In this document: positions 8,928 through 17,098 of the stretch, one piece after another
Position numbering within the stretch: position 1 is the stretch's first letter
How the letters are laid out: each line of letters starts with the position of its first letter
Assembly (NCBI RefSeq): GCF_002215035.1
Contig: NZ_NKFP01000006.1
Coordinates: 2,819,080 to 2,883,079 of the forward strand
Direction of reading: 5' to 3'
From: Leptolyngbya ohadii IS1
GTDB taxonomy: Bacteria; Cyanobacteriota; Cyanobacteriia; Elainellales; Elainellaceae
DNA: 64,000 bases
Notes under the pieces: generated by a model
Database searches by the model: none
The model's input: only the letters and a program-made list of their open reading frames with translations
Told to the model about the DNA's origin: nothing
Position numbers and translations under genes: made by a program

Positions 8928-10712
8928 ATGCCAGCCGATCGTCTTGGAAATCGCCTGCAAGCCGCAAGGAATCTCGGTTCCCTGGCAACCCCTGTCTCAA
9001 TTCGGGACGGGCTGGGTGGGCGTGACCAGAACGACGTTGCCCGATTTCGGCTCAGCGGTCGCAGCACGGTTTCCCTTCAGGTCAACGGTCTCCGCAAGGG
9101 AAGCGCGATCGGGGTAGATCTGTTTGCCCCCAAGTCACCCACCAGTAAACCCTGGCGACGCCTGACCCAGACCGATTTAGGACGGCTCCGATCAAAAGAT
9201 TTGCAGCAGCAGGTCAACTTTGTGTCGCGATCGCGAATTAGCGGCAGTGGTTCCGTTAACGTGACCCTGGACGCCGGAGAATACTATCTGCGGCTCTCTG
9301 CCCGCAAGGGAACGACCTCCTACCGGCTGGTTGCCAGCGCCACCCTACAAAGTAGTCCGATCATCCCTCCCAATTCCCAACCACCTTCTCTGCCCCCCGG
9401 ATCGCCTCCCCCGCCGCCTGCTCTGCGCTTTACGCAAAACTGGGTACGACAGTTCGGCACCAGTGCCAATGACTATGCCTATGGCGTTGCCGTGAATGGC
9501 GATCGCGTTTTTGTTGCAGGGTCTACCAATGGCGGTTTTGGCGTTCGCAATGCAGGCGATCGAGACAGCTATGTTGCCCGTCTGGATACCCAGGGTTCCC
9601 CTCCCACAATCCGGCAGTTTGGGCGACCGGGAACGGATGTGGCTGCCGATATCGTCGCTGACAGCGAAGGCAATTACTATGTGTCCGGCGTCAACGTTCT
9701 GGCGGAACCAATTCCCGTGGTGGGGGGCACCTATCTCAATCCTAATGGCTACACGGCTAAATTCACTCCGGCAGCCACCGAATCCTGGAGACAGTCGATC
9801 GCCACGGATACGACAAACCCGATTGCCCTCGGTCCTGATATTGAAGCGGCGGATTCCGTTTCACGTATTGCCATTGACGCTCAGGGTAATTTGTACGTTA
9901 CCGGGCTGCTGCGGGGCGTGCCAAATACGCTGGGCTTCAGCCGACCCAGCCAGGCATTTGTCGCTAAATACAACACCAACGGCGGGCGGCAGTGGATCTC
10001 GGAACTGAATCTATCCGGTTCTAGCAGCGGCATTGATATCGCCGTAGATGCTCTGGGCAATGCCTACATTACCGGAGTCACAAACGCCACCCTGTCTCCA
10101 GATATTAACGATCCGCTCAAGGATGGGGATGCCTTTGTTGCCAAACTCGATGCCAGTGGCGCGGTTCTGTGGCAGCAGACGATCGCCTCAACCAGCACGG
10201 ATATCGGGGGCGGCGTCGCAGTGGATTCCATTGGCAATGTTTATATTACGGGAGACACTCTGGGCACTCTACCCGAACAGACCAGCGCAGGCGGCGGCGA
10301 TGCATTTCTGGCAAGATTTGACGCAAACGGCAGTCGCCAATGGCTGAAACAGTTTGGAACAGCCCAGCTCGACGAGTCCCAGGCAATCGCGATCGACGCT
10401 CAGGATCGAATTTACCTAACAGGTGAAACAACTGGGGCACTATTTGGGAATGCTGTGATTGGTCAAGCCGATGCCTGGCTCGCCGCCTTTAATACTAATG
10501 GAACGCTGCTGGGTAGCACCCAGGTCGGCACCCCGCAAAACGATGAGGCATACGGTCTCGCGATCGTCAATCCTGCCCCCACTTCCCTGCCCAACTCGCC
10601 GCCACTCATCTACCTGGTTGGGCAAACCCAGGGAACTTTCCCGAACGGCGGCACAACTAATCAGGGTAATTTTGACGCTTGGGCTGCTCAGTACAGCCTC
10701 AGCCCTGTTTGA
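8928..10712 (+). CDS. SBBP beta-propeller repeat protein with N-terminal PPC-like domain (594 aa)
   Basis: Residues 1-145 resemble a bacterial pre-peptidase C-terminal (PPC) domain: NDVARFRLSGRSTVSLQV, a middle strand set, and a closing AGEYYLRLSARKGTTSYRLV. A proline-rich linker (about 148-165) leads to repeats with the seven-bladed beta-propeller (SBBP) signature, for example IDAQGNLYVTG, VDALGNAYITG, VDSIGNVYITG and IDAQDRIYLTG, each about 55-60 residues apart. Such proteins are usually extracellular or surface attached. There is no N-terminal signal peptide, so export would need another route. The start is fixed by AGGAGG at 8911-8916. The next gene shares the PPC-like module. The function, possibly adhesion or matrix structure, is inference. 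Confidence 0.8.
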   Translation: MPADRLGNRLQAARNLGSLATPVSIRDGLGGRDQNDVARFRLSGRSTVSLQVNGLRKGSAIGVDLFAPKSPTSKPWRRLTQTDLGRLRSKDLQQQVNFVSRSRISGSGSVNVTLDAGEYYLRLSARKGTTSYRLVASATLQSSPIIPPNSQPPSLPPGSPPPPPALRFTQNWVRQFGTSANDYAYGVAVNGDRVFVAGSTNGGFGVRNAGDRDSYVARLDTQGSPPTIRQFGRPGTDVAADIVADSEGNYYVSGVNVLAEPIPVVGGTYLNPNGYTAKFTPAATESWRQSIATDTTNPIALGPDIEAADSVSRIAIDAQGNLYVTGLLRGVPNTLGFSRPSQAFVAKYNTNGGRQWISELNLSGSSSGIDIAVDALGNAYITGVTNATLSPDINDPLKDGDAFVAKLDASGAVLWQQTIASTSTDIGGGVAVDSIGNVYITGDTLGTLPEQTSAGGGDAFLARFDANGSRQWLKQFGTAQLDESQAIAIDAQDRIYLTGETTGALFGNAVIGQADAWLAAFNTNGTLLGSTQVGTPQNDEAYGLAIVNPAPTSLPNSPPLIYLVGQTQGTFPNGGTTNQGNFDAWAAQYSLSPV

Positions 10713-11103
10713 TGACTGCCTCGCAACCTGTTAAACGACAGGCTGTTTTCCTGTTGATGTGATTTGTTCAAACGTTCCCTGAATCACGAACTGAATCTTT
10801 GACGCAATTTTCTGATGTAATTCTCTGAAATTTCTTCTTGACTGTATTTTTCACTCAATTGATTAACTCAATCGGTTAACACCATTGCAGCATCTATCCG
10901 GAGCTTTGACTCAGGTTTTACCCAAAGCTTTGCAGGGGATTCTGCTCAGTTTTTGCGTTCAATTTTGTTCAGTTTCTTTTCCCGTTTTGATTGTTCAGTT
11001 TGGGTCATCCTGCCCCCAGAGTTGTGAAATCTGGCAGGACAGACGCCAACTGCAATTTGTACATCAGTGAACGCAGATTGCGTTTGCCCAAGAAGGAGAA
11101 ATC
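10713..11103 (+). promoter_or_regulatory. Long leader of the CAP-domain gene with an inverted repeat
   Basis: This 390-base gap contains several GTTCAGTTT-like direct repeats (about 10945-11005). A hairpin is formed by TCCTGCC at 11008-11014 and GGCAGGA at 11033-11039; it extends through CAGA/TCTG if a two-base bulge is allowed. GAAGGAGAAATC directly precedes the ATG at 11104 and is a good ribosome binding site. A weak CCTGT/ACAGG stem with TGTTTT near 10737-10748 may terminate the upstream gene. Confidence 0.4.
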
Positions 11104-11928
11104 ATGCGTAGAAATCTTTCTGATCTGAGTGCTGCAAAAGGAATTAACAGCACGGCAACCATTCGCGATCAGGTCAACAACCGGAGCAATGCAGCCGATC
11201 TCTTTCGGTTTGATCTGGGGCAAGCCAGCCGCTTGAACGTTAAATTTCGCAGTTCTGGACAGGGTGCCAATCTGAAGCTCATTCAAGACCGCAACGGCAA
11301 TGGTCGAATTGATGCAGGAGAAGTTCTGCGATCGGCTCGTATGGGGTCGCAGCAGGGCGAAGCCAATCTGCCTGAAATCGCAGGCGGCACCTACTATCTG
11401 CAAGTTACGGCGGGTGCTGGAGCCACGAATCGATATCAGCTCAATCTCACCAGCGCAGCGCTTCCCAACAACAATGCACCTGCCAGACCCGCTCCCGCTC
11501 CGGCACCTGCTCCCGCTCCGGCAGCCAGCTTGATCGACCAGATTGTGTCGCTGACCAACAGCTTCCGCAGCCAGAACGGATTAGCTCCCGTAAAGCTCAA
11601 CACACAGCTGACGACAGCAGCTCAAAATCAAAGTCAGGGGATGGCGCTGCAAGACTATTTTGATCATGTGAGTCCAACTGGCGTTACCCCTGGACAACGG
11701 GCAACCGCAGCGGGCTATCGCTGGTCTCGCGTCTCGGAAAATATTGGCGCAGGCTACACCACTGCTGCAAGCGTCGTACAGGGCTGGATCGACAGTCCCG
11801 GACATCGAGCCAATATGCTTGACCCCAAAGTATCGGAAATCGGCGTCGGATACTACTTCCTGGGGAATGATACAGGTAACGAGAACTGGAACTATTACTG
11901 GACGCAGGTGTTTGCCTCGCCGATGTAA
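11104..11928 (+). CDS. CAP (SCP/PR-1) domain protein with N-terminal PPC-like domain (274 aa)
   Basis: Residues 15-120 form a PPC-like module (NAADLFRFDLGQASRLNVKF ... AGGTYYLQVTAGAGATNRYQ). A Pro/Ala linker (PAPAPAPAPAPAA, about 128-141) leads to a CAP domain (145-272). CAP landmarks are visible: an N-terminal helix VSLTNSFRSQNGLAPV, the DYFDHVSPTG and SENIGAGY motifs, and SPGHRANMLDPKVSEIGVGY, which give the His/Glu/His set around the central cavity. Bacterial CAP proteins are mostly secreted, with lipid-binding or unknown roles. DRNGNGRIDAGEV in the first module resembles a calcium-binding EF-hand-like loop. As in the upstream gene, no classical signal peptide is present, so the pair may share an export route. 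Confidence 0.85.
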   Translation: MRRNLSDLSAAKGINSTATIRDQVNNRSNAADLFRFDLGQASRLNVKFRSSGQGANLKLIQDRNGNGRIDAGEVLRSARMGSQQGEANLPEIAGGTYYLQVTAGAGATNRYQLNLTSAALPNNNAPARPAPAPAPAPAPAASLIDQIVSLTNSFRSQNGLAPVKLNTQLTTAAQNQSQGMALQDYFDHVSPTGVTPGQRATAAGYRWSRVSENIGAGYTTAASVVQGWIDSPGHRANMLDPKVSEIGVGYYFLGNDTGNENWNYYWTQVFASPM

Positions 11929-12159
11929 GGGGAATGAGGGAGGGGGGAGGGGGGGGGGGCGGGGGGGGGGGGTGGGGGGCACCAATAACTATCAACCCCA
12001 TCTCACCACCGCCGCGCCTCCCCACCACAAATCACCCCCCCCACCCCCCCCCCCCGCCCGCCTTATCGCCCCGAATTTGGCGCCGGCCAACAGCCTCCCC
12101 CGCCCCCTACTCCCTACTCCCCTGCCCTCACTCATCTACCCATCCACCCATTCACCCCT
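11929..12159. repeat. Extreme G/C homopolymer region
   Basis: From about 11940 to 11978 the plus strand is almost pure G, with runs of about 10-13. From about 12036 to 12060 it is almost pure C. The two tracts are complementary and could form a long G:C hairpin or G-quadruplexes. C-rich CTCCCTA-type heptamers continue to about 12160. The ORFs crossing the region are low-complexity artefacts. Runs of this kind are also error-prone in sequencing, so exact lengths are doubtful. Confidence 0.7.
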
Positions 12160-12891
12160 CTACTTCCGCTTCCGAAAGAACGGCACTTCCGCTGTGGTGT
12201 GAAAATCCTCCTGCACCTTTTGAGTCAGGCGGCGGGAAACTTGTCGCACAATCTGATTGAGGAGCCGATCGCCCGTGGACTGGACGATGGACTTGGGCAG
12301 GGCGTGAATAAAGCGGGGGAACTGGAGGAACACCTGCAAATCGAGTTCCCATTCGACGTGGGTAATGCGATCAGGAAGCTGGGACCGCTCTTTGGCTGAG
12401 AAGAGGGAGCGATCGGGTTCGATTTCGATGAGCTGAAGGGCTGCCTGAAAATCAACGTCGTAGCCGGGGGGTTCGTATCCTGGGACTGCAACAGTGGCAA
12501 TGCGGTAAATGCCTTGCTGTTCTGGGAGTAGATCAAGTCCAATTTTGGGTTCTACATCGTAGCCAAATGCGCCAAACCGACCGATCGTGAGGGCATAGCC
12601 TGTTTCACCAATCGGCTCAGATTTCATGGGCTGGGCGCAGCGGGGAAACCACTCGCGATGTCCGTCCAGATATTGGGCAACGGTTCGCGCATCGGCATAC
12701 ATTTCCATGCTGCTGGCAAAGGTGCCGTGGAAGCGCGTTGGCTCGGCAGCGAGACTATCTTCAACGCACAGGGCGCGATGACCCTTCATAGAGAACTGAG
12801 ATCCATCGGCTAGCCCCTCTATCCGGTGAGATCCGGCTTCCAGAATGGGAGAAGCTTCGATGGAGTGATGTTCTGCTGAATTTGACTGCAT
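12160..12891 (-). CDS. DUF1997 domain protein (243 aa)
   Basis: The protein matches the DUF1997 family, which is shared by cyanobacteria and plastids and has no settled biochemical role. Recognisable segments are FHGTFASSMEMYADARTVAQ, RCAQPMKSEPIGETGYAL, IGRFGAFGYDVEPKIGLDL and the late VEWELDLQVFLQFPRFIHAL. The overall pattern of long strands and a final helix resembles SRPBCC-type lipid-binding folds. No signal peptide or transmembrane helix is evident. The gene ends directly at the G/C low-complexity region, and its C-terminus TAEVPFFRKRK is basic. The conserved occurrence in phototrophs suggests a photosynthesis-related role, which is inference. Confidence 0.85.
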   Translation of the reverse strand: MQSNSAEHHSIEASPILEAGSHRIEGLADGSQFSMKGHRALCVEDSLAAEPTRFHGTFASSMEMYADARTVAQYLDGHREWFPRCAQPMKSEPIGETGYALTIGRFGAFGYDVEPKIGLDLLPEQQGIYRIATVAVPGYEPPGYDVDFQAALQLIEIEPDRSLFSAKERSQLPDRITHVEWELDLQVFLQFPRFIHALPKSIVQSTGDRLLNQIVRQVSRRLTQKVQEDFHTTAEVPFFRKRK

Positions 12892-13613
12892 ACGCTCCGT
12901 TCCTGCGATAGTCCGGCGATCGTGGGTATAAGCTAACTGCTGCCGCTGATTTGTGCCAGGGGAGAGCCAGCGAATTTTCTGAGAAGGTGAAATTCAGAAC
13001 AATCTGAAATATTCCCACTTAACGCTATGACTGAGATCTTAAACCCCAGGCAAGGCGTCTGTCAGGGGAGGGAGAAGCGAAATATTTTTGTCTAGCATAT
13101 CCTCTCCGTTTGGAGGATACCCTCGATCGATCTACGGATAGACTGCATTAATTTGAGGGCAAGTCGGTCTGGGAAAACGGTCTGTCTACTGAGACGAAGA
13201 TTCATAGAAATTGTTAATCGCTAAGGGTTAATTTACTGATCTTTCATGGCGCTTCAAAAAAATGAGTCGTTTCTCAGGTGAAACAGAGTAAATCAGGCTA
13301 AGGGAAACAGGCTAAGGGAAACAGACTCGGCGAAACCGTAAGTGAAACCAATCTTGCGCGGGATCTATCCTTGCCCCTGCTGCTAGAGGATGGGTGCAGG
13401 ATAGAGAACATATCAGGGAACATACCAGGGAAACGACAGGGCAGGATGACAGCCAATACCAGGTAGCCAAATTCCTCCTGTAAAATTTTGAGTGTTGCTC
13501 AATCCCGGCATGGATTTCTGAATTTTCAAGGTCATGTCAACAGGATTAGCTGCTGATGTAACTGCTCATTCATCCAGTCATCTTTGGAATAACTCATTTT
13601 TAAGGGGTAGCGT
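12892..13613. other. Divergent intergenic region with short repeats and a hairpin
   Basis: A TATCCTC/GAGGATA inverted repeat (13098-13119, 8-base loop) and a direct repeat AGGCTAAGGGAAAC in two adjacent copies plus a degenerate third (about 13297-13338) are visible. No ORF is convincing. The region should hold the promoters of the DUF1997 gene (minus) and the SDR gene (plus). AAGGGG precedes the latter's ATG. Confidence 0.4.
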
Positions 13614-14273
13614 ATGAAAGCATTTGTAGCAGGGGCTACCGGCGAAACGGGACGACGCATTGTGCAGGAGCTTGTCAGCCGCAATATTCCGGTGCGGGCG
13701 CTGGTGCGAAATCAGGAAAAGGCAAGGCAAATTCTGCCTGGGGCGGTTGAGTGTGTGGTGGGCGATGTCCTGGATTCTGCAACGCTGCGATCGGCAATGG
13801 CAGACTGTACGGTGGTGGTTTCGGCAACGGGGGCAGCTCCCAGTTTCGATCCCACGGGTCCCTATAAGGTGGACTATGAGGGCACTAAGAATCTGGTGGA
13901 TGTGGCGAAGGAGAAGGGCATCGAGCAGTTTGTAATGGTGTCGTCCCTTTGTACCTCCCAACTGCTGCACCCGCTGAATTTGTTCTGGCTGATCCTGGTC
14001 TGGAAAAAGCGGGCAGAGGAATATTTGCAGCAGAGCGGTCTGACCTATACGATCGTCCGTCCGGGTGGGCTTAAGAACGAAGACAATACGGATGCGATCG
14101 TCATGTCCAAAGCAGATACCCTGTTCGACGGCAGTATTCCCCGGACAAAGGTGGCTCAGGTTTGCGTGGAGGCGCTAACTCAGCCCCAGGCAAAAAACAA
14201 AATCGTCGAGATTGTGGCAAAGCCGGATGCCCCAGCCCAATCCTATGAGGCAATGTTTGCGAGTGTGATTTAA
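13614..14273 (+). CDS. Atypical SDR / NAD(P)H-binding protein (219 aa)
   Basis: A Rossmann fold begins at once: KAFVAGATGETGRRIVQEL contains the GxxGxxG dinucleotide motif at residues 7-13, and ALVRNQEKAR follows the second strand, consistent with NADP(H). GDVLDSATLRSAM, VVVSATGA and VMVSSL are the usual later motifs. The YxxxK active site of classical SDRs is absent; the segment after VSSLCTS reads through to KKRAEEYLQQSGLTYTIVRPGGL, typical of the atypical SDRs called NAD(P)H-binding, close to Ycf39 and to the N-terminal part of Tic62. Possible roles include a redox sensor or a chaperone in photosynthetic assembly; none can be proven here. Confidence 0.85.
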   Translation: MKAFVAGATGETGRRIVQELVSRNIPVRALVRNQEKARQILPGAVECVVGDVLDSATLRSAMADCTVVVSATGAAPSFDPTGPYKVDYEGTKNLVDVAKEKGIEQFVMVSSLCTSQLLHPLNLFWLILVWKKRAEEYLQQSGLTYTIVRPGGLKNEDNTDAIVMSKADTLFDGSIPRTKVAQVCVEALTQPQAKNKIVEIVAKPDAPAQSYEAMFASVI

Positions 14274-14319
14274 TTTTTAGTTACTCTGGCGTCCAGGCTT
14301 AGCTTGGATAAGGGTCGGA

Positions 14320-14395
14320 TGCAGCTCTGCCGCTAACTCTCATCCGGAGGCAGAGCCTCCACAAGGCATTCCAAAGCGGAGCATTGGAACGAGGA
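14320..14395. repeat. Dispersed palindromic repeat, copy 1
   Basis: GGAGGCAGAGCCTCC is a near-perfect palindrome, and GCATTCCAAAGCGGAGCATT followed by GGAACGAGG forms a second stem (ATTCCAA/TTGGAAC). A related arrangement occurs at about 24480-24580. No coding function is visible. Confidence 0.5.
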
Positions 14396-14505
14396 AAAGT
14401 TAACTTAACCCACTTTTGGGCTAGTCCGCCTGCCAGATGTGTTTCTTGTATCAGGGCGGCACAATTAGGGGCGATGTCTCGTCCGGATGAAAGTCCGCTC
14501 AATCC

Positions 14506-14676
14506 ATGACCGTTCAACAAGATCCTGTACAAAAGCGACCTGCGGGTGTCCTGCACGATAGCGAACAGCCCGTCTCGAAAAAGCCCTCTGTTCTGTTTCT
14601 GGTTAGCACCTCGATCGGCGTATTAACGATTCTGGCGCTCGTAATCAGCGCATACTACGGAATCGTCCGGCTTTAA
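14506..14676 (+). CDS. Possible small single-span membrane protein (56 aa)
   Basis: An ATG at 14506 opens a short frame encoding a polar N-terminus (MTVQQDPVQKRPAGVLHDSE) and one clear transmembrane helix (about 29-52, VLFLVSTSIGVLTILALVIS, then AYYGIVRL). Size and topology resemble the small subunits of photosynthetic complexes; the AAYY/SAYY-like C-terminus faintly recalls PsaX, but I do not recognise it as such. There is no strong Shine-Dalgarno sequence, so expression is uncertain. It fills the gap between a repeat and the DUF2079 gene and would otherwise be missed because of its length. Confidence 0.45.
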   Translation: MTVQQDPVQKRPAGVLHDSEQPVSKKPSVLFLVSTSIGVLTILALVISAYYGIVRL

Positions 14677-14812
14677 TTGATCCTTTCATCGATCTGTTTG
14701 TCTGACTGTCTATCTGATCGCGATCGGATAAATCGATCGGGGCGATCAGGTCTCACCTGGACTCGATGCCGCAGACGTGAGAGGGTAATGACTGGAGTAT
14801 TGACAACCTCTC

Positions 14813-16513
14813 ATGCAGATTGGGTTCAGGCAAAACGGGCAATTTAAGCGATTCACAGGGCAACTGCAAGAACTGTGGCAAAAAGAACCCCAGTTGCGAA
14901 TTGTGGCAGCGATCGCTCTGCTGTTCTGGCTGGTATGCTGCGGGCTGGCGCTACAGCGGTATTTCAATTTCTACCCGACCTATGTATCGTTCGACCAGGG
15001 CATCTTTAATCAGGTGTTCTGGAATAATCTGCACGGGCGCTGGTTTGAAAGCTCGCTATCCTCCACAGAATCAGTTGCCGTAATGCAGGGCGATGTGCCG
15101 GACGTGACCTATCGGCGGTTGGGGCAGCACTTTACGCCTGCGCTGCTGCTGTGGTTGCCCTGGTATGCGCTGTTTCCCTCCCCGGCAGGGTTGTCCGTGC
15201 TTCAGGTGACGCTGGTGACGGTTGCCGGACTGGTGCTGTATGCCCTGGCGCGTCATTACCATCCGCCGCAGTTGTCCGCCTGGATTGCGGGAAGCTATTA
15301 CGGGGCGATCGCCGTCCTTAGCCCCACGGTTGCCAACTTCCACGATATTTGTCAGATTCCGCTGTACAGCTTTGGCTTGTTCCTGGCGCTAGAAAAGCGT
15401 CGCTGGTGGGTCTTTTGGCTGCTGGCGGTGCTAATTCTGCTGGTGCGGGAGGATAGCGGGATTCTGCTGTTTGGCTTTGGGGCGTATTTTATTGCCAGTC
15501 GGCGGTTTCCCCGTGCAGGGATTATCCTTTGCCTGATGAGCGTGATCTATGTAGTGACGCTGACTAACGTGATCATGCCGATGATCTCGCAGGATATCTC
15601 CGATCGCTTCATGATCGAGCAGTTCGGGCAGTTTGTGGGCGATCGGGAAGCTTCGACGCTGCAAGTCCTGTGGGCAATTCTCAGCAATCCCTGGCGGCTG
15701 ATTGTAGAACTAGTGACACCCTTCGATCGCACTCTGCGGTATTTGTTAGGGCAATGGCTGCCGCTGGCGTTTATTCCGGTTCTATCTCCCAGTGCGCTGC
15801 TGTTGTCCGGTCTGCCGCTGGTGAAAACGCTGCTGCAACGGGAGGATATTACTGCCCTGTCGCTGCATCTGCGCTACGCGATGAGCCTGGTGCCGGGGCT
15901 ATTTTATGGGGTGATTCTCTGGTGGACACAGCACCCTGATTTATTTAGAAAACTGCGATTCCGGCGGTTCTGGGCGTTCTGTCTTGCCCTGTCGCTGCTG
16001 TTGACCGTCACCTCCAATCCCAATCGCGTTCTGTCCTTTCTGATTCCCGATTCGTTTCAGCCGTGGGTGTATGTATCCCCAATGCGGCAGGCAGAACATA
16101 GCCGCGCCATTCGATCGCTTCTGGCAAAGATTCCGCCCGACGCCAGCATCACCGCAACCGATCACATCGTGGCGCACCTTTCTAACCGTCGTGAGGCACA
16201 GCGGTTTCCTGGAACCCGACTTCGCAATGACGATCGCGAGGTAATTCGCGTTCAGTATGCCGTCGCTGACCTGTGGTATTTGAAACAGTACGAGCCTGCT
16301 TTTGCCGACTATCGCCAGAGCCTTGCAATTAATGTCGATTGGGTGAACCGCCTGCTCGATCGCCGCTATGGAATGATTGACTTTCGGGACGGCGTAGCAT
16401 TGATGCAGCTTCGCGCCCAATCTAATCCTGAAGCACTGGCAGCATGGGAGGCATTTCGTCAGACGATTCCTAGCCCCACCAGCACAAGCCACTTTGTCAA
16501 CCAAAAGGGGTAG
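14813..16513 (+). CDS. DUF2079 multi-pass membrane protein (566 aa)
   Basis: About ten hydrophobic segments are visible, starting near residue 31 (IVAAIALLFWLVCCGLAL). The family hallmark near the first loop, SFDQGIFNQVFWNNLHGRWF, followed by LGQHFTPALLLWLPWYALFP, is characteristic of DUF2079, a group of GT-C-like membrane proteins related to the glycosyltransferase 39/83 families. Acidic residues in the first extracytoplasmic loop (FDQ) are in the place of the GT-C catalytic Asp, so transfer of a lipid-linked sugar is plausible but unproven. The C-terminal 130 residues are soluble and probably periplasmic. No glycan gene neighbours it directly. Confidence 0.85.
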   Translation: MQIGFRQNGQFKRFTGQLQELWQKEPQLRIVAAIALLFWLVCCGLALQRYFNFYPTYVSFDQGIFNQVFWNNLHGRWFESSLSSTESVAVMQGDVPDVTYRRLGQHFTPALLLWLPWYALFPSPAGLSVLQVTLVTVAGLVLYALARHYHPPQLSAWIAGSYYGAIAVLSPTVANFHDICQIPLYSFGLFLALEKRRWWVFWLLAVLILLVREDSGILLFGFGAYFIASRRFPRAGIILCLMSVIYVVTLTNVIMPMISQDISDRFMIEQFGQFVGDREASTLQVLWAILSNPWRLIVELVTPFDRTLRYLLGQWLPLAFIPVLSPSALLLSGLPLVKTLLQREDITALSLHLRYAMSLVPGLFYGVILWWTQHPDLFRKLRFRRFWAFCLALSLLLTVTSNPNRVLSFLIPDSFQPWVYVSPMRQAEHSRAIRSLLAKIPPDASITATDHIVAHLSNRREAQRFPGTRLRNDDREVIRVQYAVADLWYLKQYEPAFADYRQSLAINVDWVNRLLDRRYGMIDFRDGVALMQLRAQSNPEALAAWEAFRQTIPSPTSTSHFVNQKG

Positions 16514-16683
16514 GTGAAAATTTATCTTTAGATCTCTCTAAATAGATGGGCGGCAACGGAGGGATGGATTAGGATCGGGATCAGCAATCTAGGACTCGAT
16601 CGCTTCGCGCAGCCGTCAAAAGCGGATTGCCTTGTCCGAGCGACAGTTTTCCAGTTGCGGTTCCCCCGCCATCAGACAGCATC

Positions 16684-17049
16684 ATGATTGGTAAAGTCAT
16701 CCTGAGTGGAATTGCGGCAGGATTGACAATCTATTGCATTACCCAAATCGACAATCCCACCTTGCAGATGGCTGGGTCGATCGTCGGTGCCAGTACGTTT
16801 GGTTTTACGGTGACTCGGCTGGTACTGGAAGAACGGCGATCGCGCAAAGCCAGAGCTGCGGAAGCAAGGGCTTACGTCCTGATGATACGACGCATGAATC
16901 AGGAACGGCTTCGCCGCCATCCCCCCATCCCCCAAGCCTGTCGCGGCTGTCGTCACTATCACGGGCGCAGCTATCACGGCAATTTTCTCATCTGTGGAAT
17001 GCATCCCTACGGGGTCGAAACCGAAACCTGCGGCGATTGGGAAGGGTGA
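16684..17049 (+). CDS. Conserved hypothetical membrane protein with Cys/His-rich C-terminus (121 aa)
   Basis: Two hydrophobic segments (about 3-20, GKVILSGIAAGLTIYCITQI, and 28-45, MAGSIVGASTFGFTVTRLVL) are followed by a basic helix (LEERRSRKARAAEARAYVLM). The C-terminus has CRGCRHYHGRSYHG, LICGMHPYG and TCGDWE: four cysteines with several histidines, likely a metal-binding site. The C..C...C...C pattern ending in GDWE is shared by short cyanobacterial proteins that I know only as hypothetical. I chose the ATG at 16684; the frame continues to an ATG at 16627 through a Ser/Pro-rich stretch. Confidence 0.6.
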   Translation: MIGKVILSGIAAGLTIYCITQIDNPTLQMAGSIVGASTFGFTVTRLVLEERRSRKARAAEARAYVLMIRRMNQERLRRHPPIPQACRGCRHYHGRSYHGNFLICGMHPYGVETETCGDWEG

Positions 17050-17098
17050 TCCGCCGGAGGGGGTTGCGCGAAGCGCTCGGGGGAGGTTTGAGGAAGCC

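Noticed and set aside
11684-12260. ORFs across the poly-G/poly-C region
   Set aside because: They translate homopolymer runs into Gly or Pro strings and have no family.
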